The position numbers and the translations under genes were made by a program. DNA of 64,000 bases from Viscum album (lineage: Eukaryota; Streptophyta; Magnoliopsida; Santalales; Viscaceae). This document shows, one piece after another, positions 22,493 through 34,810 of this stretch. Within the stretch, counting starts at the first letter, position 1, and each line of letters starts with the position of its first letter. The notes below the pieces were generated by a model. It worked only from the letters and a program-made list of their open reading frames with translations. It was not told the origin of the DNA and searched no databases. The stretch lies in the NCBI GenBank assembly GCA_963277665.1, contig OY728122.1, positions 1,980,848,883 through 1,980,912,882 on the forward strand, given 5' to 3'.

Positions 22493-25400
22493 ATAATCAC
22501 AAATCATGGCATTAAGTATTTATACTAGATGTTATGTAATAAAAATTACTTGACATAACATTTCAACAGCTAGTATGAATTCACAATATGACTACAAGGT
22601 ACTTACTTTTATACTTTCCCTCAATTATTGTATCAAAGGATATATATAAGGTTACTTTTAAGAGTGTTATATCAGAGAATTTTCATGATCACCCTTAGTA
22701 AGTTGTATTAGATTAGTCTGAGTGATTTGTATCAGATGTGATATATATATATATATATATTATTGATTACATGCCATCTTTCCTATACCAAAATTCTCCC
22801 CATAAGGTTAAGAGCTGATTCCATCCATTTTCATCCCTTTAGATTACGAGTTGATGTTATCCATAGAGTTTCTCCCCCCATTTGTGATTAGTAAAAAGGA
22901 TAAGAGAAATAGAATAAATAAAGAAACACAACACAAATAAAATTGGAAACATATTGAATGAAAAATTGATATTCATTAATGGTATAAAGAGTAAAAATCC
23001 CTATCAAATAAACTATCAATATATAAGGCTTGAACTTTTTAGGAACATTCCATTTGAATAAAGGGTCTAGAGAAGGTGAAGTAGGAGGTGATGTAGATTC
23101 AGGAAGATATCTTTAATGGGACAAATAAGTAAGGCAACACTTATAGGAACATATGCTACAAGGCATGGTTTCCTCTCTGATAGAACATGAATTTGAGGAT
23201 GCTCATAGATTACTGGCCTGATATGACATAATTATTGAGATACAGTAATCAGAGCCGAAGGCAAAGAACCAAATGTGATGGAAGAAGTTACTAGGAACAC
23301 TATTTTTTCATTTGTAAACATGCAGTTTAGGCTTAAAATCATGATGAAATCATTGATGATTTAACCCCATACCGCGTAACCTTTTCAAAGTCTTCCTTGT
23401 TCTCTATGAACCTTTCCAATGTAGGTGTAAACTCTATAAACTGACCTATTTGATACTTGAATGCCTCTGTCACTGGTGGAATCGTAGGGTTCTCAGCCAA
23501 TTACTTAATGTTGTTAATCAGGTCATACTAGGTATAGATTTTTGAGCAATACTAGTCCACCTTTTCTCTAATATTCCTCTGAGCAGTAGATGCCTCATTG
23601 GTACACTATCTAAAAATGTTATCAAAATGATTAGTTTTTCTTTGTACTCTAGAAAGGGTTTCTTTATCAGAATACCTTTGAATAGACCTTAGATCCTCTA
23701 TCATCAAAGTCCCAAGGGACTCTATATCTGTAACATCATACCTGATACCTTTAGAACTAGAGGTACTAGAAATGTGATTTTTTTAGATTCTCCATTACCT
23801 ATTTCAAATCTGAACTCAAGAGATGTGTAAATAGGTTCCAAAAAACCTATATAACACTACCAAGTGTGGTCTTAAAATTAGTGGTTAGAGATTCCAAATC
23901 ATTTCCGATTATCTTCACTTATTCTCTCAGTATTGTATAATTTATAACAATTTTCTGGTAGTAATAATTAGGATAGGATGAATCTCTTGAATCAACATTC
24001 CTAAAATCCTAGCCGCATCTACCACTAAAATACATATGGAAGTTAAGCTTCATTTCTAACTACAATATAATATCTCACTGACTCACAATAGTCTGCATTG
24101 AATTTCTCAAGATCTTCCATGGTGACATAGTCACTAGGCACTGTAGGGACACAAGTCTCATTAGTAGGAGGTACTATAAGTGATGTTGGAGCAAACTATT
24201 CCACATTAGCATGTGGAGTAGGATGTGGAGGAGCTACCATATCAGCATCTAAGTCATAATACAACACAAATAGGATATAAATATGGATTCTATTCCACTC
24301 ACCAGAACTGGTCCAGTCTCTAGGCTGTATAGTGTCAATCCATACTCTTTTTCCTTGAGGCCTATCCTCAACTTTTTCTTCATCATCTTATTTTTCTAAT
24401 CCTTTAGTCAAAACAACATTTCGAGGCACTTGTAATAACTAAACATGAACTTATTCTTGAACTCCATCTATTCCATCAACTCCATCTACTTGATTCCCTT
24501 CCTCAATCTGAGGCATTTCTGCAATATGGTCCTTGTCCAATTCTGATTTTCCTATGGACAAGATATAATTATGCTCCTAAATGATTCCATGATCATCAGC
24601 ATCAAGGTGGTCATGTCTGTCCTCATTTCAGGCATCTCCACCATCACCATGACCAGTAGTATTATATCCAATAGGATCAACACCATCCAACCCATCAGTC
24701 TCATCATCTTCTCCATGCACATACTCCTCCCAAGAGTTAACATCTTATTGACCTAAATTTAGTTATTCACTCATATGATCACCTTTACCATCATCATCAT
24801 AATAATCATCATAATATTCATCATCATCATATGTTTTTATTACATATCCTTAAACCCCAGAAACCTTAGTCTCTTCCACATCCTCATCACCCAACTATGG
24901 TTCTCGATAAGGAAGTTCTAAAGGTGGAATAGAAGGTCCATATGACATTTACTTAGGTATTTTAGTCATATCTAGGGTCACTCTTATCATCTATAGGATA
25001 CCCCACCTATCTTGGCAGCTCAGGATCTACATGTTCCTCTTCATCAATATAAACCACCAGTACACCAGGTTTAGGACCTAGATCAGATTGATCCCTTGGT
25101 TTGGTAGGATTATCAATGGGACTAGAATTCTCATATAGTTTATCCTCATATGCTACCCAACATATCTTCCAATGGTTCAAAAAGATATTCCTCATATTGT
25201 ATATTTCTTTTGGAAGGTAGAATATACTATAGATAATAACCATTTCATCTCCATATTCCACACATTGTAGCCTCTTCTACATTGATAAGATCATCCGAGG
25301 ATAGTATAATTTTTTTTCCTTGTTTGGTTTGATAATATTAGAAATATGTACGATATGGTACTTATATAAATTCAATTTCACCCTATTGTTTCTATAAATA

Positions 25401-26260
25401 AATCAAGTAAAAATCCTGATACTTCACAACAGTAAAATCTTCCATGCTTGGGCATATTTGATATTGAATGAACATGAAACGAAGTATGGCCTCTCCATCT
25501 AACTCTGTAGCTATTTTTCTTCTTGACTACCATTAACATTCAATTCTTTCAAATAATTCTCATATGAAAAATATCTTATAATGATGGAATATTAACTTGG
25601 AAATCAGCATATATACCCTATTGTCGAATCTCTAAGAATTCGACCAACTCCATTGAAAAAAATATATTTACTTTCCATTTATTACTGACTTCATTCGAGA
25701 ATCTATAGATCCTTCCAAAGACACTTTCAGATTGAGATATAATTGTGGTACCAGCGTAGGATAGAACAGTATCTCACTATTTTCAAACTAGCTAATCCAC
25801 CCTTAAGATTCCAACACTTTCAGCAATAGAGATTATCTCAAAAACAACTACTTGACTGACAATTCCTTTATAGAAGTTATCACACAACTTCCTAATCCAA
25901 GCATCAAAGAACATACAACATTACTAGATTCACATTTTTGATGCTTAGCTAATGATGATTCACTCATTCCTTAAATTTAATGCTTCGTTCTCTCCATTCT
26001 GAAGGATCATGTTTGATGGAGAGAGTCAAAAGGTTGAAGGTTTGAAAGGTAGAGTGAGGATAGTGAAAGGTCGAAGTGCGGATTGAATGAATTTTATCAT
26101 TCAGGGATTATACATCATAGAATAATGAATAATGGTAAAATTGGAAACCACTAAACTGTGTCTCTTTACGTAAAATAAAACCAATGAACATATTTACTAA
26201 AAATACCATATCATTATATCTTTCATACCAATGGTATTACTTGTTCCGATTAATTTGATC
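22493..26260 (-). other. Copia 3' region, possible env-like frame remnant
   Basis: This lies downstream of RNase H, where Sireviruses may have an extra gene. The minus strand has coding-like patches broken by stops: an 84-codon stretch at 25,007-25,261, a phrase ATELDGEAILRFMF near 25,510, FGRIYRFSNEVSNKWK near 25,700, and a strongly acidic Asp/Tyr-rich patch near 24,780-24,835. I recognise no family from these pieces. The assignment as env-like rests only on position. It could also be acquired host sequence or non-coding. Confidence 0.4.
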
Positions 26261-26264
26261 AGCT

Positions 26265-26512
26265 TCAACTAATTAGTTTTACTCATCAGTTTCAAAAGAT
26301 AAATTTAGATATTTGGTGTCACTGAATTGTTTTCCCTAATCAGTTTCACTGGATCAATTTAACTGATTGGTATCACTGGATTAGTTTCACTGATCAGTTT
26401 TACATGATCGGTTTCACTAATCTATTTCACCCGATTGGTTTTATTGATTGATTTCACGGGTTGGGTTGACTTGATCGGTTTCACTAATCGGTGTGACAAA
26501 CATACAAATCCT
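26265..26512. repeat. TGATCGGTTTCACT-type tandem repeats
   Basis: A 13-14-base motif (TGATCGGTTTCACT and variants) repeats about fifteen times with point changes, just downstream of the Copia RNase H. The repeat is found only here in the window. Confidence 0.7.
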
Positions 26513-26683
26513 TGTAAAGAGATATGTTCAGATAGTCTTTATGTATTTATCATTCTTATTTTATGTATTATGTAGCTCATTCTCCTAGAGCTTAAGGTCT
26601 TGGTGAAAATATCATCAATTTGATGCTCAATTCCAAAAAACATAAGAGTTATATAACCTTTTCTGATAATGATCTCTCAAAAA

Positions 26684-27127
26684 TTAATGTTTTACATCAA
26701 TATATTCTATTCTTGAATGAGATACTTGTTTTTTAGAAATTTTAATATCACTTGTATTTTCACAATTTATAGGGATATGCCAGAATTGATATCCACAGTA
26801 TAATAATGTGTGTTTCACCCAGAAAATATGTGCACAAAAACTACCACCAACAATGTACTCTACCTTAGTAAGAGATAATGGAACCAAATTTTGATTATTA
26901 CTACACCATGAAATAAGAGACATTTCAAAAAAATTACATGTTACCGAGGTTCTCTTTATATCAAATTTACATCCACCAAAATTTTTATCAAAATAACTAA
27001 CCAAATCATATAGTTTTCCTCTCAAGTAGAACAATCCAATTTCATTTTTATATTTGATGTATTGGAGAACACTTTTAACAACAATTAAATGAGTGTGTTT
27101 TATGTTGTCTTGAAATATTTCACCCAA
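26684..27127 (-). pseudogene. Copia RNase H remnant
   Basis: RNase H removes the RNA strand during reverse transcription. An open stretch of 147 codons shows the Copia order: LIVVKSVLQYIKYKNEIGL (residues 14-32), YFDKNFGG (45-52) where the active D-x-D-x-A-G pattern is degraded to FDKNFGG, then SLTKVEYIVGGSFCAHIFW (84-102) matching the usual LSTAEAEY...W helix, and HSRIEYIDVKH at the end, matching the usual HSRTKHIDIRYH. The catalytic Glu of the AEAEY motif corresponds to E88 of VEY. The stretch is the last recognisable part of pol on the minus strand. Confidence 0.85.
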
Positions 27128-27340
27128 ACATACAATAAAAATGATGTCTGGTCAACTAGAAGTCAAGTACAACAACCTCCCAATCATTCATCTATAAGGA
27201 GTTTGATCGACTGATTTCCCATTTTCATCAAGATCAAGCTTATATGTAGAACTCATGGGAATTTACCTACTCTTAATTCTATCAAGGCCATATTTTTCAA
27301 AAAATACTTAGTGTATTTAATTTGATATATAATAATACCA

Positions 27341-27790
27341 TCATTTATTTTGAAATATTTCAAATCCAAGAAAATTTTTATGTTCACCCATCAAACTCAT
27401 TTCAAACTCACTTTGCATCATTTTTGAAAAATCATTTCCTAAATAATTTTTAGAAGATCTAAAAAGAATATCATCTATATATATTTGAGCTATTAAAATA
27501 TCATTATAAATTCTTTTTATAAACCACATAGAATCTAAAACTCCTTTTTTAAAACCTTTAGAAATGATAATGTTATTTGACCAATCATACCAAGCTCTTG
27601 GAGATTGTTTCAATCCATATAAATCATTAGATAATTTTAAAACTTATTTTGAAAATGTTTATTTGTAAAGCCTTGTGGTTGTTCCAAAAAAACATACTCA
27701 ACTATATACCCATTTAAGAATGAACTGTTAACATCCATTTTATAATGTTTGAATTATATATGTGCTTCATAGGCATGTAAAATTTAAATG
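27341..27790 (-). pseudogene. Copia reverse transcriptase remnant
   Basis: Reverse transcriptase copies element RNA into DNA. Upstream on the minus strand (about 27,640-27,750) the frame reads KMDVNSSFLNGYI, then EQPQGF, both Copia hallmarks; the D of KMDV is the first catalytic Asp. After stops and a frame change, an open stretch (27,341-27,613) carries KQSPRAWYDW, IAQIYIDDILF with the YIDDI catalytic box (usual form YVDDI), and EFEMSLMGEHKNFLGFEI. Order and spacing are normal for Copia RT, but the frame is broken at least once. The segment 27,790-28,730, between RT and integrase, is poorly preserved. Confidence 0.88.
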
Positions 27791-28729
27791 GCTTCAAGCC
27801 TATATACTGGTCCAAAGGTCTCCTCATAATAAATTCCCAATTAATGATTATAGCATTGTGAAACCAATCTAGATTTGTTTCATACTATATTTACATCTTC
27901 AAACACTTTATTCCTAAACACCCATTTAGTGGCTATGGTTAACGTATGTTTGGGTCTATCACCCAGCTTCCAGAATTTATTTCCCTCAAACTGAGTAAGC
28001 TCTTATTTCATACCATTTACCCAAAATTGATCATTGATAAAATCATTGATATTTTTAGGTTCATGCTGTGACAAGAATGCCTAATGTTCAAACTGAATTC
28101 TCCATGAAGATCTAGTTTGTGTTCCCCTATCTAAATCTCCATCTACAACATCTAAGGGGTGGGTTTTAAGTGTTAAAGTTGTTCTAGTAAATGTTGGTAT
28201 GGTTATTTTAGGTTCATCACTTGGTTTTGGTTCATTATTGATAAATTATGGAGAATTTCGAGAACTGGAGAATTTAACAAATCCTTTTATAGTATGGTCA
28301 AAAGGTTTAGCATTAATGTCTAGATTTTACATATTCTATTTCAGATTATGTAGTGAGGTCATATGTTCATGTGGATCTTTTTCATCAAACATGACATCTA
28401 CAAATTCATCCACACATTTGGTTATTTTATTAAAGACTCTATAAGATTTTCATGATGTTGAATATACAAAGAATATTCCATCATCACTTTTTGGGGAAAA
28501 TTTATCTTGATTATCTTTAGTTTTAAGAATATTGACATTACTTCCAAACACTTTAAAATAATTTACCTTGGGTTTCCTATTATTCCACAACTAGTAAGGA
28601 GTTTTCTTAAGGATATGTATGATTAAGAATCAATTTATTATGCAATATTCCGTATTAACAACTTCAACCCAAAAATAAATTGGTAGCTCATATTCATTGA
28701 ACATAGATCACAAAACATACTATTGGGTT

Positions 28730-29310
28730 CTATTTATTCTTTCTACTACACCATTCTATTTAGGTGTCATAGGCAAAGAGAAGTTATGATTATAACCATT
28801 TTGCAAAAAAAATATTCAATGTCTTCACATTCATACTCAAGGTCATGGTCACTTCATAAGGATTTAATTTTAAGTCCACTATGATTTTCTACAGTCATAT
28901 CATACATGAAAAAATGAGATTAAATTTTAATTTTGTGAGATAAGAAAAATTTCCATGTATACCTAGAGAAGTCATCTACAAGAACATAAAAATAGTGCTT
29001 CCCATTGAGACTTGAAAATATAGATGTTCCAAACAAGTCCATGTGAACCAACTCAGAATGTTGAAAAGTTTTAACTTATTTCTTTGGTTTTAAAGAGATT
29101 TTGTGTTTCTTTCCCTTTTGACAAGGAATGAACACTCTATTTTTAGGAAACACCAGTTTGGGAAGGTATTTAACTAATCATTTTCTAGTCAATTTCTTAA
29201 GGTATTGTACGTTACAATGTCATAGTCTTTTATGCGAGTTCTAAGACTCTTTATTATTGGAACTTAGACAAGAAACATTTTGTGACGCTAGTGTATCTAT
29301 TTTTATAGCA
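28730..29310 (-). pseudogene. Copia integrase remnant
   Basis: Integrase joins element DNA to the chromosome. On the minus strand from 29,280 down, a degraded GAG-pre-integrase zinc region reads HKRL, a stop in place of Gly, then H, and later PCQKGK. It is followed by LVHMDLFGTSIFSSLNGKHY and YVLVDDFSRYTW, containing the first two catalytic Asp residues. Further down, NGYNHNFSLPMTPK, a stop, then NGVVER gives the region of the catalytic Glu, reached after a frameshift. Length and order match Copia integrase, and several stops make it non-functional. Confidence 0.88.
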
Positions 29311-29559
29311 TACACATTGTAATTTCTAAGAGTAGTAAATACTATGTTATTCTTGACATAAAAATCATAGAATGCATAATTTTTAAATTTGACATTAAAT
29401 ACATCATAAAAAAGTTGAGATTTGAAAATAATGTTATACTTTAATCCATCAACATAATGTAATTTATAAATTGAAATAATGTTAGGGTCACCAAACTGTC
29501 CTAAGCTGATGATTTTTCCATTAACATGCTCACCAAAACTGACTTTTCCCCCATAAACT

Positions 29560-29760
29560 TTGATTAGATTCTTTATGATTCAATAGTATATTTTCATGTT
29601 TCTTGAATAGCCACTGTCCAATACTAAATATTTCTACAGGAACTATATAGGTAGTTTTCCTACAAAACAATTCATCCATGAAATGATTTTGGTACACATA
29701 TTTTTTGGGTCTAGAAACATTACTAATAATATATTTAGGAACCCACAATTTTCTTATAGG
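29560..29760 (-). pseudogene. Copia aspartic protease remnant
   Basis: The minus-strand frame at about 29,580-29,630 reads VLDSGYSRNM, the Copia protease signature (usual form LDSGCSRHM), with the catalytic Asp-Ser-Gly codons at 29,610-29,618. Surrounding frame shifts leave only this core. Confidence 0.75.
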
Positions 29761-30399
29761 TTTCCAATATAAAGAATATAAGGAATTTGAAAAATAAATT
29801 TTTTTTGGTCTAGTAAAACATGTTGTAGTAAAAGATTTTTTAGAACAGAAACTTGTAGTAAAATCTTGATTTTTGGGCAGAGAAGATGATTTTCCATATT
29901 AAGTCATTTAATGTGTTTTAGACAGCTTTCTCTATATTGGTTTATATCCAATACCATAAGTGTTCATAGAATCTATATGTTTACCGAGCATTTGAGTACG
30001 AGAGTTTTTCCCTTAGTAAAATTTCCTTAATATTTATTTAATTGATCATTAGACATTATTAATTCATTATTTTCTTTGAGATAATGATCATTATTCTCTT
30101 TTTTAGTAGTAAGTTCAGACTAAATAGTTGTAGTAGGTGCATGTTGTTTCTTTAAAGATTAATATTTATCTTTTAGTTAATTAACAGTCTTTTCTAGCAT
30201 GATACAGTATTCAAATAATTCATTCCCTATCATATTCTCAGAATCACTTTCATTTTCAGAATAATAATAATTGTGTGAAGGAGAGTCTATGGTTACCTCA
30301 GATGTCTGTCATAAACCACATATTTTCTATGTAATCTTTCTCATCTTGAGATGATGTTGATTCACTAGAGACATCCATAGAGGCACTCCATCTGGACAT

Positions 30400-31387
30400 T
30401 ATATCTTTCTTATACTTCTTATCTTTGTTCTCATAGTTCTTTTTTTATTTTAATTTGGGACATTCAGCTTTGACATGTCCTCTCCTCTTGCATTCATAGT
30501 AGAAAATCTCCTCTGATTTATCATTTATTTTCTAATCCTATTTTTTAGCTTCCATTGTTATTATATCTTCCATTATAATTGGGGATTCTGAAAAACATAT
30601 TCTTCCTATAGAATTACATGAATCTTCTGGATATCTGAACCATATCTTCATCACTATTTGATGTTGAGTCATCATTACTAGAAATTTCAATGGAGGCTAT
30701 CACCTTCTATTTTTTCTTATTCTTAGAGGAATTAGACTTGAAAGATACATACTTTTTCCTAGGTTCATCCTCGTCTTCTTTATTGAAAATAATCTCTTCT
30801 TCATACACCATCAGTTTTACATTGAGTTAATTGAAAATTAATTTGTTGATGTCACATTATTCTCTAGTAGAGACAGATGTTCATCTCCATTTATCAGGTA
30901 AGCATCTTATAATAATCTTGATTTTTTATTTGTAAGTAACATCTCTTCACAGAGAGATCAGATTGTTCACTATTTCATTAAACCCAAGATACATGTTAGA
31001 AATAGGCGCATTCGGTTTAATGTTAATGTTATCATATTTACGATTATAATTGTTACTACTTATTTCTACCACACTAGAAGTTCATTCATGTGAAATAGAG
31101 AATGTTTCCTAAATTTTATGGGCTGTTTTACATGCATAAACTTTTCAAAATTCACCATCTCTTAAAGATATTTATAAGGAATTCGTGAATTTATAATTAT
31201 TTTCATAAGAATTCTTAGTTTGTTCATCCCATGTTGTTCTAGAAATAGGAGGAATCTTTTACACATCTTCAATTGAAGACCAAATTTCAAAACCCATATT
31301 TTCTAAATGAATTTTCTTTTTAATTTTCCATTGGAAATAATTACTTCCATTAAAGAATGAGGGTATTTTGGTAGAATAACCATCCAT
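30400..31387 (-). pseudogene. gag: Copia gag remnant
   Basis: An ATG at 31,385-31,387 opens a frame reading IPSFFNGSNYFQWKIK, the start typical of Copia gag (UBN2-type: F-G-NY--WK), soon followed by IWSSIE. The start lies about 145 bases after the PBS, as expected. Near the other end a CCHC knuckle (30,460-30,501) has lost its first Cys: YYECKRRGHVKAEC, Tyr replacing Cys. Stops interrupt the middle part. Gag would form the particle, but this copy cannot make a full protein. Confidence 0.82.
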
Positions 31388-31530
31388 TATATTATCTATA
31401 ATAAAATTTTAGAACATGATTTGAAAGAGATAAAAATTTAGTATTTATTGAAAATTTATGATCTTTGTAATAAAACAAAAATCATAGTTGAAAACATTTG
31501 ATAAAACTTTAAAAATTGAAAACTCAAAAT

Positions 31531-31543
31531 GCCTTTGATACCA
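31531..31543 (-). other. Copia primer-binding site (tRNA-iMet)
   Basis: The minus strand reads TGGTATCAAAGGC shortly after the LTR end CCAACA, close to the standard TGGTATCAGAGC. Confidence 0.8.
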
Positions 31544-31549
31544 AATTTC

Positions 31550-33467
31550 TGTTGGAATAGAATACTCAAGATGGGTGAATTGAGTATCTATAAAATTTAC
31601 TATTATAAATAGGTTCTTTGAAAATATCTCCTAATTAAAAGTCTAATCTAAGTCAGTTTGTAGTGAATTTATAAGAGTACTTAATGTTCAATTAATTTCT
31701 AAAAAAATTTATTAGTTATAATTTACATTAATCTAAATGATTGATACAACTTTTGAAAATAACCAAATAGTTAAAAATAGTTTTAAACTCCTGATAAACT
31801 AACTGTAAAATTTTAATTTAATTTTATTAATTATGTGATAAAAAAGAGTAAAACTAAAAGGAAAAAAAACATCAGATATAAATAAGAGGTTCAGTCCCAA
31901 ACTGAGACTTAGTCCTCTCCACATGGTGATAACCTTCCACCAGGCAGTATAAATGAATAAACATGTTTTCATCATCAAAATGGATAAGGGTTCACTATAG
32001 CACACCATTCATTATTGGACACACATTACATTTACCATATTTATTTATGGGAAAAAAGAAAATAGGACACAATTGATCACTTATATAGTTCTATGTGGGA
32101 TACAAAGGACAAATAGAGTGATAGTTTGTGGATATCAAGTATCCACCAGTTATGCATAGGAGTTAGTGTGTGTAGGAGACAGAGAGACACGCTGATCAGA
32201 AATGTAAATCAAATATCACAACAGAACTAAGGATTTAGGGAGAGATTTATAAGTCTCTATATGTTATTTAGTGTGGCTCTGGACTCGTTTGATGTAGTGG
32301 AGTTGAAGTTATAGTCATATTATAAAATTAGACTCCAAAATAGAGCGTCGTAGACTCTGTGATGAAGCTTCACAAAGGTGAAATGTTTAGCTTATTGTTG
32401 GTGATATTTTCATATCATCTCATCGGGATTTGTTTGTCTTATTGATATCTTTGTATGTTCTTACCCTGAGTTCCTGGGTTTTGATGTATACTCAAGAGTT
32501 GGAGGAGTTATCTGGTTTTCTTATTTGTGTTACCCTTCTACATTCATCGAATGATCCTATTTGTAATTTATTTATACTTCCTGGTCCAAAAGGCATAGTG
32601 ATCTCCCAAAGTGCATGTACCTTGTAATGTCTCTTGAACATACAACAAAAAACATTAACTGATGTTAGAAACCTTATTTTATAAATACGGAAGTTAGATA
32701 TAAATTTGAATTAATAAAATGAAAAAAAATTCTATGACTATTGGCGAGTCATAAGTAGTAGTGAGTCATTGTCATTGGTATGTTCGTATCGGTATATCAA
32801 CATTGGTGACTCTCTATATCGGTTATTCCTTTCCATTGGAATCAGTGACTAGGAAATGGTGATTCGTTTATACTATCGGTCTGTATGGGCATCAGTGAGC
32901 CGTCATCAGTGAATCCTTTATAACAATCGGTGTGTCACCCATCAGTGACTCATCCATCAGTATTTCCTTTGAACTAATGTTACATCACCCATCTGTGACT
33001 CGTTCATCAGTGTGTTGCTTGAACAATTAGTGTGGTCGATATTCGGGGACTTGTCCATCGGTCTGCAGCTTGCTATATCAGTGAGTCCTGCATTGATATC
33101 ATCATCGATCAGTGAATTATTCATCAAGGAGTCAGCATTGGCGAGTTATCCATTAGTGACTCTTTTGAAAAATCAGTTTCAGGAACTCTTAAAGACATAC
33201 AATGTGTCTATCTTATATAGAAAAATACCAGATTAAGGGAAATTCATAAATACAAGTAATTCATAGTTGAAAATATATTGAAAAATAAATACCCATAAAT
33301 TGTTGACTTATTAAAATGTATTATACCATGTGATGTAATTTATTCATTTACAAATATTCATTAACATTATTAACATTAATTATAACTTAATATATAAATT
33401 AATTGAATTTTTAGATTGACATGATTTGTGATTATTAAAACAACTATCTCATAAAGGGTCTAAAAAT
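31550..33467 (-). repeat. Copia 5' LTR
   Basis: Partner of 20,623-22,479. The minus strand ends TCTATTCCAACA, next to the PBS. Degenerate GTGAGTC/CATCAGTGA repeats occupy 32,740-33,170. Short open frames in both LTRs are by-products of these repeats. Confidence 0.8.
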
Positions 33468-34093
33468 TATGTTATGAACTAATTTTCTTTAGGCATGAAT
33501 TCACCCCATTTGACATGTAATATCATTAATTTATTTATACTCATGATATTATTATTTTCCATTTAATTAATCCTTTCATGAAGCTTATAATTCAGGGTTT
33601 CCAATGTGGTAAGGTTTTTATGTTACTATCTCATCATTTATTGAGATTCATTATAATTATTAATCTAATATTGAAATATTATGTTACACCCCCATGGAAT
33701 TATAATGAAATTTCTTCTCCTATTTTTTCATGAAAATATATATTTTATATTTTGTTCCTCTCTTTAGGTACAAAATAGGTCAAAATGATATTTTTTTCTT
33801 CTTGTAGATCAAAATCCATTTTTTCTCCCAAAACCATTTTTTAGAAAAATATTTTAAAAATTGGTTTTATAATTATTTTCCATAGAGGTAAGTTTTTTTT
33901 TCTTAATTGGTGTTTTAAATGACATTCAAAATATTATTTATGATTTTTAAAGTTTTATTTCAAATAAACGTTTTCTGAAATGTGTTATTTTTAAAAAATA
34001 ATTTTTTAATTTTGAAAGGATATTTTACTAATAAAATATATTAAATGAGAGTTAAAATTTATTTTCCATATAAGTTGTCATAATTTGATGTTA
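33468..34093 (+). repeat. Repeat C, copy 1, segment c
   Basis: This aligns closely by eye with about 54,815-55,390. Shared landmarks are ACTCATGATATT, the CTTATAATTCA(G/A)GG stretch at 33,589 and 54,880, GTGGTAAGG, TTGAAATATTATG, and finally TTTGATGTTA at the E2 insertion site. The first 45 or so bases may be Copia edge or an indel. Confidence 0.75.
34089..34093. repeat. E2 target-site duplication, left
   Basis: TGTTA precedes the LTR end TGTAATG and is identical to 45,086-45,090. Copy 2 of repeat C has a single TGTTA at 55,386-55,390 in the same context. Confidence 0.92.
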
Positions 34094-34357
34094 TGTAATG
34101 CTCCGACCCCAGTCACCCAGAGTCAGTGCATTATTTTAATACATTGGCATGATTTCAAGGAATCAAGTCCCGGAGGACCGATCAGTTTAGCAGTCTCAGA
34201 AAAATAGATCACATACATAAATGTTAAATTTTCACTTTATGACATACAAAACAACATAAATAATCTTTATGAATGCAATTATTCCCTTGGCTTAACCCTG
34301 CATATCAATCACATTACACTTCGTGGAATCGTGGGAAAAATAAAACATAGAAAGGGG

Positions 34358-34373
34358 TGAGCTCAAATGCTCA
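34358..34373 (-). other. Conserved LTR hairpin, E2 left copy
   Basis: TGAGCTCAAATGCTCA has a 5-bp stem (TGAGC/GCTCA). It is preceded by AAAGGGG and followed by GTAAGG, as in E1, where the stem bases differ but pairing is kept. Confidence 0.65.
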
Positions 34374-34654
34374 GTAAGGGTAAGCAATACAGCAGAAACT
34401 TTCTTAAATAAGCATAAACATTTAAGGAAATGTATAAAACTAAAACAAAAGCCTTTTAAAATTGAACTTCAGCATAATATGGAGGAAATAAAATGAAATA
34501 ATTCCATTTACTTATTCTCCTGGATATTATACTAATTGAATAATCACATGAAATATCACTAACCACCTTCATAATGATGGAATGAATGATGCCAAACTTT
34601 AATTTCTGTGTCGAGGCCTCGTGCCAAGACCTAAGGGATAACTGTAACCGGAAC

Positions 34655-34810
34655 CCAACCTGGAGAGCCTCTGTAACCGGACTCTATCCCAGAGTGCCTC
34701 TAATAACCGGAAACCAACCCAGAGTGCCTCTAATAACCAGACACCATCCCGGAGTGCCTCTAATAACCAGACACCAACCCGGAGGGCTTACTTTTACCGT
34801 TCCTCAACCC
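34655..34810. repeat. 30-bp tandem repeat in E2 left LTR
   Basis: About five units of GAGTGCCTCTAATAACCGGA plus CACCAACCCG. Because 30 is a multiple of three the array stays open in one frame and creates a 78-codon plus-strand frame (34,586-34,822) with a PLITRHQPG-type repeat. That frame is antisense to the element. Confidence 0.85.

Larger units (their letters stand above)
20623..33467 (-). mobile_element. Decayed Copia (Sirevirus-like) retrotransposon
   Basis: On the minus strand the order is LTR (31,550-33,467), PBS for tRNA-iMet, gag with a damaged CCHC knuckle, aspartic protease (DSG), integrase, reverse transcriptase, RNase H, a long 3' region, a PPT and the LTR at 20,623-22,479. Integrase before reverse transcriptase defines Ty1/Copia. 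The 9.1-kb interior and the extra 3' region of about 4 kb fit Sireviruses, which often carry an env-like frame there. Every domain has stops and frameshifts. The two LTRs differ more than those of E1 or E2. No clear target duplication was found, so the outermost bases are uncertain. Confidence 0.88.

Noticed and set aside
24552..24743. A Met-rich frame of 63 codons with an opposite-strand partner
   Set aside because: Both come from an ATG/CAT-rich patch in the decayed 3' region of the Copia element, with no family match.
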